Origin: Alphaproteobacteria bacterium UBA3307
GTDB taxonomy: Bacteria; Pseudomonadota; Alphaproteobacteria; RF32; CAG-239
DNA length: 10,572 bases
NCBI GenBank assembly: GCA_002361365.1
Contig: DEST01000074.1
Location: forward strand, 1-10,572
Direction of reading: 5' to 3'
Positions 1-5,859 of the stretch are shown in pieces. The position numbers and the translations under genes were made by a program. The notes beneath the pieces were generated by a model. The model had not been told where the DNA came from, ran no database searches, and worked only from the letters and a program-made list of their open reading frames with translations. Positions within the stretch are counted from its first letter, which is position 1. Each line of letters begins with the position of its first letter.

Positions 1-49
1 CTCTCCGCCATACACGAAGAGTTTTATAAAAATATATCGGATAAATATG

Positions 50-523
50 CTATCTTACTTGTTCTACAACAGAATCGGTAATATCGACGCCACCATTGAC
101 CAAAGAGGCTTTATTAAATACAATATCTAACCCTTCTTTGTCTGCAATTGCGGTAATGACATCATTGATTTTTTTATCAGCCGCTTGCAATCCGGAAGCA
201 TGAACCTTATCAAAAGTTTCTTTTTTGGCATTTATGGTCGCCAATGCTTTTTCAGACAAAGCCTTTTTTGCCTCGGCATCTTTTTCTGCAGTAATGCGAA
301 TATTAGCCTCATCAGCCATTTTTTTAAGTTCTTGAACTTGAGATTGACGTTCCGCACTCAGAGCTGCAATTTCTTTAGACGACAAAACTACACGATTGAC
401 ATCTACCACCGCGAATTTCATTTTATCGGCAGAAACAGCCTTATAAGTCACAAGCGAGCTAATAACCGAAGCAACAACCGCAACCAATACAACTAAGCCA
501 TAATTTACTTTTTCATTAGACAT
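50..523 (-). CDS. skp: OmpH/Skp-family periplasmic chaperone
   Basis: Skp-family proteins are periplasmic trimeric holdases that keep unfolded outer-membrane proteins soluble on the way to the BAM complex. The 157-residue product has the usual Skp length (about 160). Residues 8-28 form a hydrophobic signal segment followed by 'AVSA', a plausible signal-peptidase site after A32. The mature part opens with 'FAVVDVNRVV' (37-46), the first strand of the family. A charged Lys/Glu/Ala helical hairpin follows at about 50-125. It ends with the typical C-terminal strand region 'DIVFNKASLVNGGVDIT'. The ATG start is supported by an AGGAG motif 7 bases upstream. Neither bamA nor lpxD, frequent neighbours of skp, is visible here; the 49 bases downstream show no clear gene or terminator. 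The family call is fairly firm. Orthology to E. coli Skp, rather than another OmpH-like paralogue, is inferred. The signal segment could also remain as a membrane anchor. Confidence 0.8.
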   Translation of the reverse strand: MSNEKVNYGLVVLVAVVASVISSLVTYKAVSADKMKFAVVDVNRVVLSSKEIAALSAERQSQVQELKKMADEANIRITAEKDAEAKKALSEKALATINAKKETFDKVHASGLQAADKKINDVITAIADKEGLDIVFNKASLVNGGVDITDSVVEQVR

Positions 524-552
524 TTTTTTCTCCTTTTATTAAATCTGCGTTT

Positions 553-580
553 ATGTTATCCGTTTTTTATATATTTTCAA
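553..580 (-). promoter_or_regulatory. Probable promoter of the Skp gene
   Basis: On the minus strand TTGAAA (575-580) and TAACAT (553-558) are separated by 16 bases and point toward the ATG at 523. The -10 matches the consensus at 4 of 6 positions, so this is a moderate prediction. It lies in the same divergent gap as the hemW promoter. Confidence 0.4.
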
Positions 581-611
581 GAGTTTTATGTAGTAAAGCA
601 CACAAAAAATA

Positions 612-639
612 TTGACCTGCGACAAAAACGGCTTATGCT
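612..639 (+). promoter_or_regulatory. Probable promoter of hemW
   Basis: TTGACC (612-617) and TATGCT (634-639) are spaced by 16 bases. Transcription would start near 646, giving a leader of under 20 bases that still contains the AAAGGA ribosome-binding site at 651-656. The short leader leaves no room for a riboswitch. Confidence 0.5.
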
Positions 640-663
640 ACTTGTTAAACAAAGGATTTAACA

Positions 664-1758
664 ATGCACCAACCGCAAGAAATTGCCATTTATATTCATT
701 GGCCGTTTTGCAAAAGCAAATGTCCTTATTGTGATTTTTATAAAAAAATTGATTGCAACATCAATCAAGATATCATTATCACAGAATATATTGACGCATT
801 GCGGCGTTATCGGCAAATATTGCCAGAACGTATAGTAAAATCCGTGTTTTTCGGTGGTGGTACACCTTCTCTCATCAAACCAAATAATATTGCCATAGTT
901 ATTGATGAAATTGTGCGGTTATGGCCAATTACGGAAAATATTGAAATCTCACTGGAGGCGAATCCTAACACACATTATCAAACAATGTTCCAAGATTTAA
1001 AAAATGCCGGAATTAACCGGCTGTCACTCGGTGTTCAAGCCCTAAACGAGGCAGATTTACATTTTTTGGGACGTACACATTCGCTTGCCACGGCTCGACT
1101 TTGCTTAAGGGAAATCACCTCGGTATTTGACAATCATTCGGCGGATTTGATTTATGCGCGGCCGCATCAAATTACGGCTGACTGGAAAAATGAGCTTGAG
1201 GAAATATGTACTTACGGCTTAAAGCATATTTCGCTCTATCAACTGACAATTGAAGAAAATACGGTTTTCGCACGCAAAGGCGTAAAATCGCTTGATGAAG
1301 AAGCCGCCGTTCAAATGTATGAAATGACACGCGATTTTTTGGCAGCCAACGGCTATTATTTGTACGAAGTTTCCAATTTTGCACAGAAAGGTTATGAATC
1401 TAAACATAATCTGACATATTGGCAGGGTGGAGATTATATCGGCATAGGTCCTTCGGCGCATGGCAGAATTTGCCTCAACGGCGCACATTATGCTACCGAA
1501 TACCCGTTTATACATACACAACTCTCACCTCAAGAACGTGCGGAAGAATTGCTGATTATGGGATTACGCTTGACCAACGGTATCAATAAAGCCGACTTTA
1601 AAAAAATCTGCGGATTAGATATGCACGATTTTGTAAATGAGCAAAAACTGAATTTTCTAAAAGAATCCGGATTGCTTGCCGAAACACCGACACATTTGTT
1701 TGCCACACGCTCCGGTTTTTTGCTTTTGAATCAATTAGTTTTGGAATTATGCTCTTAA
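664..1758 (+). CDS. hemW: HemW, radical SAM heme chaperone
   Basis: HemW (long annotated as 'oxygen-independent coproporphyrinogen III oxidase-like') is a cytoplasmic radical SAM protein that binds heme and is thought to deliver it to respiratory enzymes. The 364 residues match the family length. The [4Fe-4S]-binding motif is C16-x3-C20-x2-C23 followed by F25. True HemN enzymes have a fourth Cys at that position, so this is HemW rather than HemN. Other landmarks are GGGTPS at 64-69 (SAM binding), 'SLGVQ', 'DLIYARPHQ', 'ISLYQLTIEENT', 'YEVSNFA' and 'GIGPSAHG' at 260-267, then a HemN_C-like C-terminal region. The ATG is preceded by AAAGGA 7 bases upstream. The gene appears to be monocistronic: it has its own promoter and a terminator directly after the stop. 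In many alphaproteobacteria hemW follows rdgB, which is not seen here. Confidence 0.92.
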   Translation: MHQPQEIAIYIHWPFCKSKCPYCDFYKKIDCNINQDIIITEYIDALRRYRQILPERIVKSVFFGGGTPSLIKPNNIAIVIDEIVRLWPITENIEISLEANPNTHYQTMFQDLKNAGINRLSLGVQALNEADLHFLGRTHSLATARLCLREITSVFDNHSADLIYARPHQITADWKNELEEICTYGLKHISLYQLTIEENTVFARKGVKSLDEEAAVQMYEMTRDFLAANGYYLYEVSNFAQKGYESKHNLTYWQGGDYIGIGPSAHGRICLNGAHYATEYPFIHTQLSPQERAEELLIMGLRLTNGINKADFKKICGLDMHDFVNEQKLNFLKESGLLAETPTHLFATRSGFLLLNQLVLELCS

Positions 1759-1760
1759 AA

Positions 1761-1801
1761 AAGCAAACCCCGCGGTCAAATATATTGACGGCGAGGTTTT
1801 T
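1761..1801. terminator. Bidirectional terminator between convergent genes
   Basis: An imperfect 14-bp stem (about 1766-1779 with 1785-1798) has a five-base loop. It is followed by TTTTT on the plus strand and by a T-rich run (complement of 1757-1763) on the minus strand. There are two mismatches on the plus strand; on the minus strand one of them becomes a G-U pair. It sits between the stops of hemW (1758) and the minus-strand membrane gene (1806), and could end both transcripts. Confidence 0.7.
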
Positions 1802-1805
1802 ACTT

Positions 1806-2168
1806 TCAGCAAGTTACATTTTTTACCGCTTTGTTCCATCTTCTTTTTATGCAGTACATAAAGAGAAACGAAACAAGGAACGCATAAATGATTCCGCAGA
1901 ACAGGCCGAACAGAATCAGCGTGCGCAGTGCCAATTTCAATAGCTCATTTTCCGTTCCCAGAGGGACAAACATTGCATAAAATATCGCGCCGAAAAGTAG
2001 CAACGATACCATCGGATAGCAAATCCAGCCAACCCATGGATGGATAAAATCGAGCCACCCACCGCGGCCATACGGTAGATTCCACAGTTTGCTATCTAAA
2101 GCAACACACACCGACACAAAAAAACAAATTGCGCCCTCAATCACCAGAATCCAAGAAAAAATGTCCAT
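1806..2168 (-). CDS. Small integral membrane protein, unrecognised
   Basis: I do not recognise this family. From the ATG at 2168 the product is 120 residues with three strongly hydrophobic segments, at about 2-24, 43-70 and 80-108. A tryptophan/glycine-rich loop ('LPYGRGGWLDFIHPW') lies between the first two, and the C-terminus is short and basic ('KRRWNKAVKNV'). Part of the loop may be amphipathic. The reading frame is open further up, to GTG at 2228 and ATG at 2207. However, the best promoter has its -10 box at 2219-2224, so transcription should begin near 2212. That excludes the GTG and leaves almost no leader for the ATG at 2207. The first membrane segment also begins right at the 2168 ATG. 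No good Shine-Dalgarno motif precedes any of the three starts, so the start is uncertain. The gene follows the metal exporter on the same strand but seems to be transcribed separately. Confidence 0.6.
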   Translation of the reverse strand: MDIFSWILVIEGAICFFVSVCVALDSKLWNLPYGRGGWLDFIHPWVGWICYPMVSLLLFGAIFYAMFVPLGTENELLKLALRTLILFGLFCGIIYAFLVSFLFMYCIKRRWNKAVKNVTC

Positions 2169-2218
2169 AAGCCATATTTTTTGAAGTGAATAATATCTAA
2201 ATATCATTTTATGTACAT

Positions 2219-2246
2219 AGGATATCACAATACTTCATTTTGTCAA
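2219..2246 (-). promoter_or_regulatory. Probable promoter of the small membrane protein gene
   Basis: On the minus strand a perfect TTGACA (2241-2246) is followed after 16 bases by TATCCT (2219-2224). It lies just downstream of the exporter stop at 2257, so the membrane gene need not depend on exporter transcription. The -35 reads CTTGACA, as at the exporter promoter. Confidence 0.5.
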
Positions 2247-2256
2247 GTTTTTTATT

Positions 2257-3081
2257 TTAATATATCAAATGCGTTAATAAACCGCCAACAATACCGCATC
2301 CATATAAAACGGCAACAATTTTCAGATTCTCTTGTAAACGGCGATTTACACGAAACAGTACCAAAAGCCCTACTCCACCGCTGACCAATGAGCCACTCAT
2401 CAAAGCACCGAGCGGAATAAAGCCTTCCATATAAAGCTGTGTCAATATGACCGAAGCCGAGCAGTTCGGCACCAATCCGATTACGCCGCCGACAATTTCT
2501 CCCAAAAGCGGAGTCCGCATATATCTGACAAGTAAATCTGTATCCAAATACGACATTGCATAATTCAAAATCAGTGTAAATACAAATATAAACAAGGTAA
2601 TCCGCATCGAATGATAAAGTGCCGGTTTAATAATTGATGTTTCACAATGACAATGTTCATTTTGACACAGTTCTTCAATATTTATTTGTAAATGCGTCCG
2701 CCACACAAAATTAACCGCATAACCGAATATTATGCCGCAAGCTACTTTGTAAAGAACTATTTGCAAAATTAACAGCGGAGACACCGCACCCGAAATCATT
2801 ATCGGCAACATCTCATCTGAAGTTGAAAGAAAAATCGCCAACAATGTGCCTACTCCGATAATACGTGCAGCGTAAAAATTTGCCGCCACTACGGAAAATC
2901 CGCATTGCGGCAACGCTCCGCATAAACTTCCGACCAAGGGTCCGCTCCAACCGGATTTTTGAATAATTGCTGCCGTTTTTTCCGATGTTTTATGCTCCAT
3001 ATATTCTAAACACAGATAGGTTGCAAACAAAAACGGAAAGAGCTTCAAATTATCAATAATCGTATCGATTAAAATATCCAT
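2257..3081 (-). CDS. Putative manganese/heavy-metal exporter (ArsP_2/DUF2899-like permease)
   Basis: The protein resembles the polytopic permeases annotated as 'putative manganese transporter' or 'arsenic efflux protein' (10TM heavy-metal exporter family, DUF2899). Its predicted role is metal-ion export across the inner membrane. The substrate is inferred from family naming, not shown by the sequence. Landmarks in the 274 residues are 'CGALPQCGFS' at 54-63, 'STSDE' at 86-90, a hydrophilic central loop with C139, H143, C144, H145 and C146 (a likely metal-binding patch), then 'GLVPNCSAS' at 202-210 and 'GVGLLVLFRVN'. The two halves look like an internal duplication, with G-x-x-P-[QN]-C in each. 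The ATG at 3081 has a GAGGT motif a few bases upstream and a consensus promoter about 30 bases upstream. The leader is only about 20 bases, so a yybP-ykoY-type manganese riboswitch cannot fit. Control is more likely through the inverted repeat over the -35 box. Confidence 0.78.
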   Translation of the reverse strand: MDILIDTIIDNLKLFPFLFATYLCLEYMEHKTSEKTAAIIQKSGWSGPLVGSLCGALPQCGFSVVAANFYAARIIGVGTLLAIFLSTSDEMLPIMISGAVSPLLILQIVLYKVACGIIFGYAVNFVWRTHLQINIEELCQNEHCHCETSIIKPALYHSMRITLFIFVFTLILNYAMSYLDTDLLVRYMRTPLLGEIVGGVIGLVPNCSASVILTQLYMEGFIPLGALMSGSLVSGGVGLLVLFRVNRRLQENLKIVAVLYGCGIVGGLLTHLIY

Positions 3082-3109
3082 TTACACCTCAATTGGCAAA
3101 TTTTTGTGC

Positions 3110-3137
3110 ATTATAACGATAAGATTTTGAATGTCAA
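3110..3137 (-). promoter_or_regulatory. Consensus promoter of the metal exporter gene
   Basis: On the minus strand TTGACA (3132-3137) and TATAAT (3110-3115) both match the sigma-70 consensus perfectly, with a 16-base spacer. The expected start is near 3103. A promoter this strong on an exporter gene suggests that expression is held down by a repressor. Confidence 0.75.
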
Positions 3138-3149
3138 GCAATTCAAAAT
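3124..3149. promoter_or_regulatory. Candidate operator: 9-bp perfect inverted repeat
   Basis: ATTTTGAAT (3124-3132) and ATTCAAAAT (3141-3149) are perfect inverted copies separated by 8 bases, centred 17 bases apart. The repeat covers the whole -35 box of the exporter promoter, where a dimeric repressor would block polymerase. It does not match a Fur, MntR or ArsR box that I can recall, so the regulator is unknown. Confidence 0.5.
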
Positions 3150-3188
3150 TATGTGACTGAGAATAATGATCTGCGCCAAATGACAAAC

Positions 3189-3223
3189 AAATATATCCGT
3201 CAGACCATGCGACGGATATATTT
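3189..3223 (-). terminator. Terminator of the 779-residue protein gene
   Basis: A perfect 13-bp stem (3189-3201 with 3211-3223) encloses a 9-base loop. On the minus strand it begins 15 bases after the stop at 3239 and is followed by a moderately T-rich stretch. It should separate this gene from the exporter promoter. Confidence 0.65.
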
Positions 3224-3238
3224 GGGAGTATAAATTAT

Positions 3239-5578
3239 CTATTCGTGTACGAGTGGTTTATATGTTTTAAGATTTTTCATATCTCTACGGATTTTCTTTG
3301 TTCCCTCGGCGGTCATCGGTTTTCCTGTTGCATTCGGATTTTCTTTATCCGGCGTTTTATCAACACCGCGGTCTGACATATCCTGTTTTACACCGGATTT
3401 AATTGATTGCCGCAATTCGGTAATCTTTTTCTTATAAATATCTTGAGCCATTTTCTCTTCTTCAACTAAACCCTCCAGCGGCTTACCGGCAAATTCCTGT
3501 CCATCAAATCGCATTGCCAAATCGGTACGAGCACGCCCTTGCATTTCTTTTGAACGCTCTTCAAATTGCTCGGTCAATGTTTCAAACTGTTGCGGAAGGT
3601 TGTTGCTTTCAAACAATGCCACCCGATTGCTCGCGCCGGAGGTATAGCGATATCCTTTATCATCAATAGTTCTCGCTATCTCGTCCTTTTCGGCATCTTT
3701 TTCTTTTCTTTGACTCAGATATTCATCGTGAGAAACGGCAACTTTTGTTAAATATCCGGCAGAGCTTTCCGCTTGCGCTCTTTGCATTTTATCGTTTAAA
3801 TTGTTAACCAAATCTGCCAAACCCGCTTGTCCTTCCTTATCGCGCGTAAACAAACCCAACACTTTCTTCGGCTCATAAGTTAACCCGACCTTATTACCGG
3901 CAAGTCCGTCTTTCATAAATCGAGCCAGAGTTTCATCACTCGGGTTTTCCAGTTTAAGACCATCACGCACTCTTTTGATTTTGCCTTGCAACTCATCCAT
4001 TTCACAATATCTTATACGCGCCTCATCAAACAAATCCATGCGTTTTTGGGCAGCCTCGTGTTCCGCATTTACGCGCATGGCATCAACCAAAAACTTACTG
4101 TCTGCATCATACTGTCTTTGAGTAAATTCCACAATCGGGCGCACCGTTTCAACAAACTTTTTCATTGCCCGTGAAGATGTATTCAGTTTTTGCGCTCGGT
4201 TTATATATTGGTTTAATTTGGCTAAATCATCTTTATTCAAAGTATAACCGTCACCGAAACGTATACTCTTAACCACTTTGGTCATCATCTCAAGCTGAGT
4301 TTGTGCCGAAAGTTTATTGCCGTATTTATTAACAATCTGCGCACACAATTCCGGTGTCATCTTTGCCGGTTGTTCCAAAAACTGCGGACGATATTTGGCG
4401 ACCAATTCAATATCCGGAATGCCGGTTATGGTATCTTTTTTCCGCAAGTCATCTGCTTGTTTTTCAATAAATTCCTTTTCTTGTTTTGAAAGTCCTTCGG
4501 TTTTTAATTTCTTATCTAGTTTAGCTATCTCTTTGTAATCCAAATCTACCCAATTATTTACCTCATCAACAATGCGTTGCGCCTTACACTCAGCCACCGC
4601 TGCCTGTAATGTACCGAAATTGATGTCAGTGAGTTGTAACTTCGGCTCGTTAATTCCGCGCAAACCAAAATTATACAGCACCTCATAAAACAGCTTTTGG
4701 GTTACCTCACCGCACGGAGTTATATCTTTAAAACTTTGTCTTAATTCATTTCTGAAACCGTCATAACGCATACTTTCTTGAAAATCAGGTTCTTTGGCAA
4801 GTTCGGCTAATTTAAGCTGTTGTGCAGGTTTTTCGGCAGTTTTCAGCAAATCAACAAACACCGGCAATGACGGAATCTTCCCTCTGCTACTGTGTGATTT
4901 CAGCTGTGCCTCCAATGCTGCTGCTTTAACTTCCCAACTCAACCGATTTTCAAGCGGTTCAACCCGCAAAATATTACCGTATTCCACACGCCGATACGCT
5001 TGGCTCAAGACCAAATTTGCAGCATCTTCCAAATCTCCGTTAAAACCATTTGCCGCTGCTTTACTGAAATCTAAATTAAGACCGTTTTCTTGCTGCAGCC
5101 ACAGCGTAGCCCCTCTGTTAGATTCGGAACTCATTTCCAAACCAATAGCCGCCAATTGCGCTGCCGGTGTCAGCTTTCCAAACCATTCTTTATCTTTGCG
5201 CATATGTTCACGCATTGCTGCGTACGTTACGCGCCGATACTCCTCATCGTTAGGTTTATAGTCATCTCTGGCACTTTCACGCGACATTGCAACAATCAAT
5301 GCACTATCGTGCGCCGGATTACCTTGTTCAAAGGTTTTTTCCAGTGTCTTTTGCATAATATAAGCATAGGCATTTTTGTCAGCATAACTTTTATAGCCGT
5401 ATTCATTACAAACCAACGGAAAACGCAAGTCATTATTATTCTCGGCAATCGGCAGAAATGTCATCTCATACGCCTTGCCTTTAAGATATTCTTCTTTAGC
5501 CTGCTCAAAATATTGATTTCTGCCCACCCATTCTTCAATAGATGTCATTTCTTTGTTATGGAATTTATATTCTGTCAT
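3239..5578 (-). CDS. Large soluble alpha-helical protein of unknown function (779 aa)
   Basis: I do not recognise this protein. It has no signal peptide and no membrane segment, so it is probably cytoplasmic, or exported by a route without an N-terminal signal. It is highly charged and appears almost entirely helical. A Lys/Glu-rich stretch at about 345-381 looks coiled-coil-like, and further charged helices lie at about 500-540 and 660-730. The last 50 residues are probably disordered: a Pro/Asp/Asn-rich linker (about 737-757) and a basic tail ending 'YKPLVHE'. The five cysteines (57, 289, 331, 412, 525) are scattered and form no metal motif. I see no Walker, protease or nuclease motif. The ATG at 5578 is well supported by AAGGAG 8 bases upstream and a good promoter. 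The single long frame uses codons like its neighbours, so it is a real gene. It is flanked by its own promoter and terminator, and its neighbours give no functional clue. A lineage-specific structural or effector-like protein is possible but unproven. Confidence 0.85.
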   Translation of the reverse strand: MTEYKFHNKEMTSIEEWVGRNQYFEQAKEEYLKGKAYEMTFLPIAENNNDLRFPLVCNEYGYKSYADKNAYAYIMQKTLEKTFEQGNPAHDSALIVAMSRESARDDYKPNDEEYRRVTYAAMREHMRKDKEWFGKLTPAAQLAAIGLEMSSESNRGATLWLQQENGLNLDFSKAAANGFNGDLEDAANLVLSQAYRRVEYGNILRVEPLENRLSWEVKAAALEAQLKSHSSRGKIPSLPVFVDLLKTAEKPAQQLKLAELAKEPDFQESMRYDGFRNELRQSFKDITPCGEVTQKLFYEVLYNFGLRGINEPKLQLTDINFGTLQAAVAECKAQRIVDEVNNWVDLDYKEIAKLDKKLKTEGLSKQEKEFIEKQADDLRKKDTITGIPDIELVAKYRPQFLEQPAKMTPELCAQIVNKYGNKLSAQTQLEMMTKVVKSIRFGDGYTLNKDDLAKLNQYINRAQKLNTSSRAMKKFVETVRPIVEFTQRQYDADSKFLVDAMRVNAEHEAAQKRMDLFDEARIRYCEMDELQGKIKRVRDGLKLENPSDETLARFMKDGLAGNKVGLTYEPKKVLGLFTRDKEGQAGLADLVNNLNDKMQRAQAESSAGYLTKVAVSHDEYLSQRKEKDAEKDEIARTIDDKGYRYTSGASNRVALFESNNLPQQFETLTEQFEERSKEMQGRARTDLAMRFDGQEFAGKPLEGLVEEEKMAQDIYKKKITELRQSIKSGVKQDMSDRGVDKTPDKENPNATGKPMTAEGTKKIRRDMKNLKTYKPLVHE

Positions 5579-5611
5579 CAGCTTTTCTCCTTGCTTTATT
5601 GCTCTTTTCGT

Positions 5612-5639
5612 ATTCTACCCCTCCCTTGACAAAAGTCAA
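5612..5639 (-). promoter_or_regulatory. Promoter of the 779-residue protein gene, with a palindrome at the -35
   Basis: On the minus strand TTGACT (5634-5639) and TAGAAT (5612-5617) are 16 bases apart, and the ATG lies about 35 bases beyond. The -35 is half of a perfect palindrome, CTTGAC-AAAA-GTCAAG (5625-5640). This also creates a -35-like TTGACA on the plus strand, but no -10 follows it at the right distance. Confidence 0.6.
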
Positions 5640-5702
5640 GATATTTTTTGTCGCCAAATGTGTTTTTTATAAAATTTTTCAAATTTAATTTATGCATCAT
5701 TT

Positions 5703-5734
5703 ATAAAACTTGCACAGCCTTTTAATAAAACTTG
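5703..5734 (+). repeat. Two 10-bp direct repeats upstream of nifJ
   Basis: ATAAAACTTG occurs at 5703-5712 and again at 5725-5734, a period of 22 bases or about two helical turns. The second copy runs into the predicted -35 of nifJ. This arrangement would suit an activator bound upstream, but in such AT-rich sequence it could be chance. Confidence 0.35.
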
Positions 5735-5759
5735 ATTTTTTGCAATTGTGTGTTATAAA
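5732..5759 (+). promoter_or_regulatory. Probable promoter of nifJ
   Basis: TTGATT (5732-5737) and TATAAA (5754-5759) are 16 bases apart, predicting a start near 5766 and a leader of about 94 bases. A second possible promoter, TTTACT (5780-5785) with TATATT (5802-5807), also at 16 bases, would place its -10 inside the inverted repeat at 5796-5829. Confidence 0.5.
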
Positions 5760-5795
5760 TGCGCCATAAACATTTTTTGTTTACTGCAGTATTTT

Positions 5796-5829
5796 GCATA
5801 ATATATTTTGCGTTTTCAATATATTATGC
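5796..5829 (+). promoter_or_regulatory. 12-bp perfect inverted repeat in the nifJ leader
   Basis: GCATAATATATT (5796-5807) and AATATATTATGC (5818-5829) are exact inverted copies around a 10-base spacer, with centres 22 bases apart. It could be an operator for a dimeric regulator, or an mRNA hairpin that ends 18 bases before the AAGGA ribosome-binding site (5848-5852). It is not a terminator, because no T-run follows. Confidence 0.5.
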
Positions 5830-5859
5830 TGTTTTAAACTAACTTATAAGGATATATAA

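Noticed and set aside
1..49. A terminator or next gene downstream of the Skp gene
   Set aside because: There is no convincing stem with a T-run and no frame with a ribosome-binding site in these 49 bases.
185..496. A 103-codon plus-strand frame opposite the Skp gene
   Set aside because: It is antisense to a recognisable OmpH/Skp protein and has no ribosome-binding site of its own.
1749..1943. A 64-codon plus-strand frame overlapping the end of hemW
   Set aside because: It runs through the terminator hairpin and antisense to the small membrane protein, and its sequence is compositionally odd.
3082..3109. Manganese riboswitch (yybP-ykoY type) ahead of the exporter gene
   Set aside because: The predicted leader is only about 20 bases, far too short for the aptamer, and no paired elements are present.
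5090..5629. A 179-codon plus-strand open frame opposite the start of the 779-residue gene
   Set aside because: It is antisense to a well-supported gene with ribosome-binding site and promoter. Its translation is rich in Cys, Phe, Arg and His with no domain features, typical of a shadow frame.
5732..5745. FNR/FixK-like site TTGAT-N4-TGCAA upstream of nifJ
   Set aside because: Only the first half matches TTGAT-N4-ATCAA; the second half matches at 3 of 5 positions. Too weak to call.
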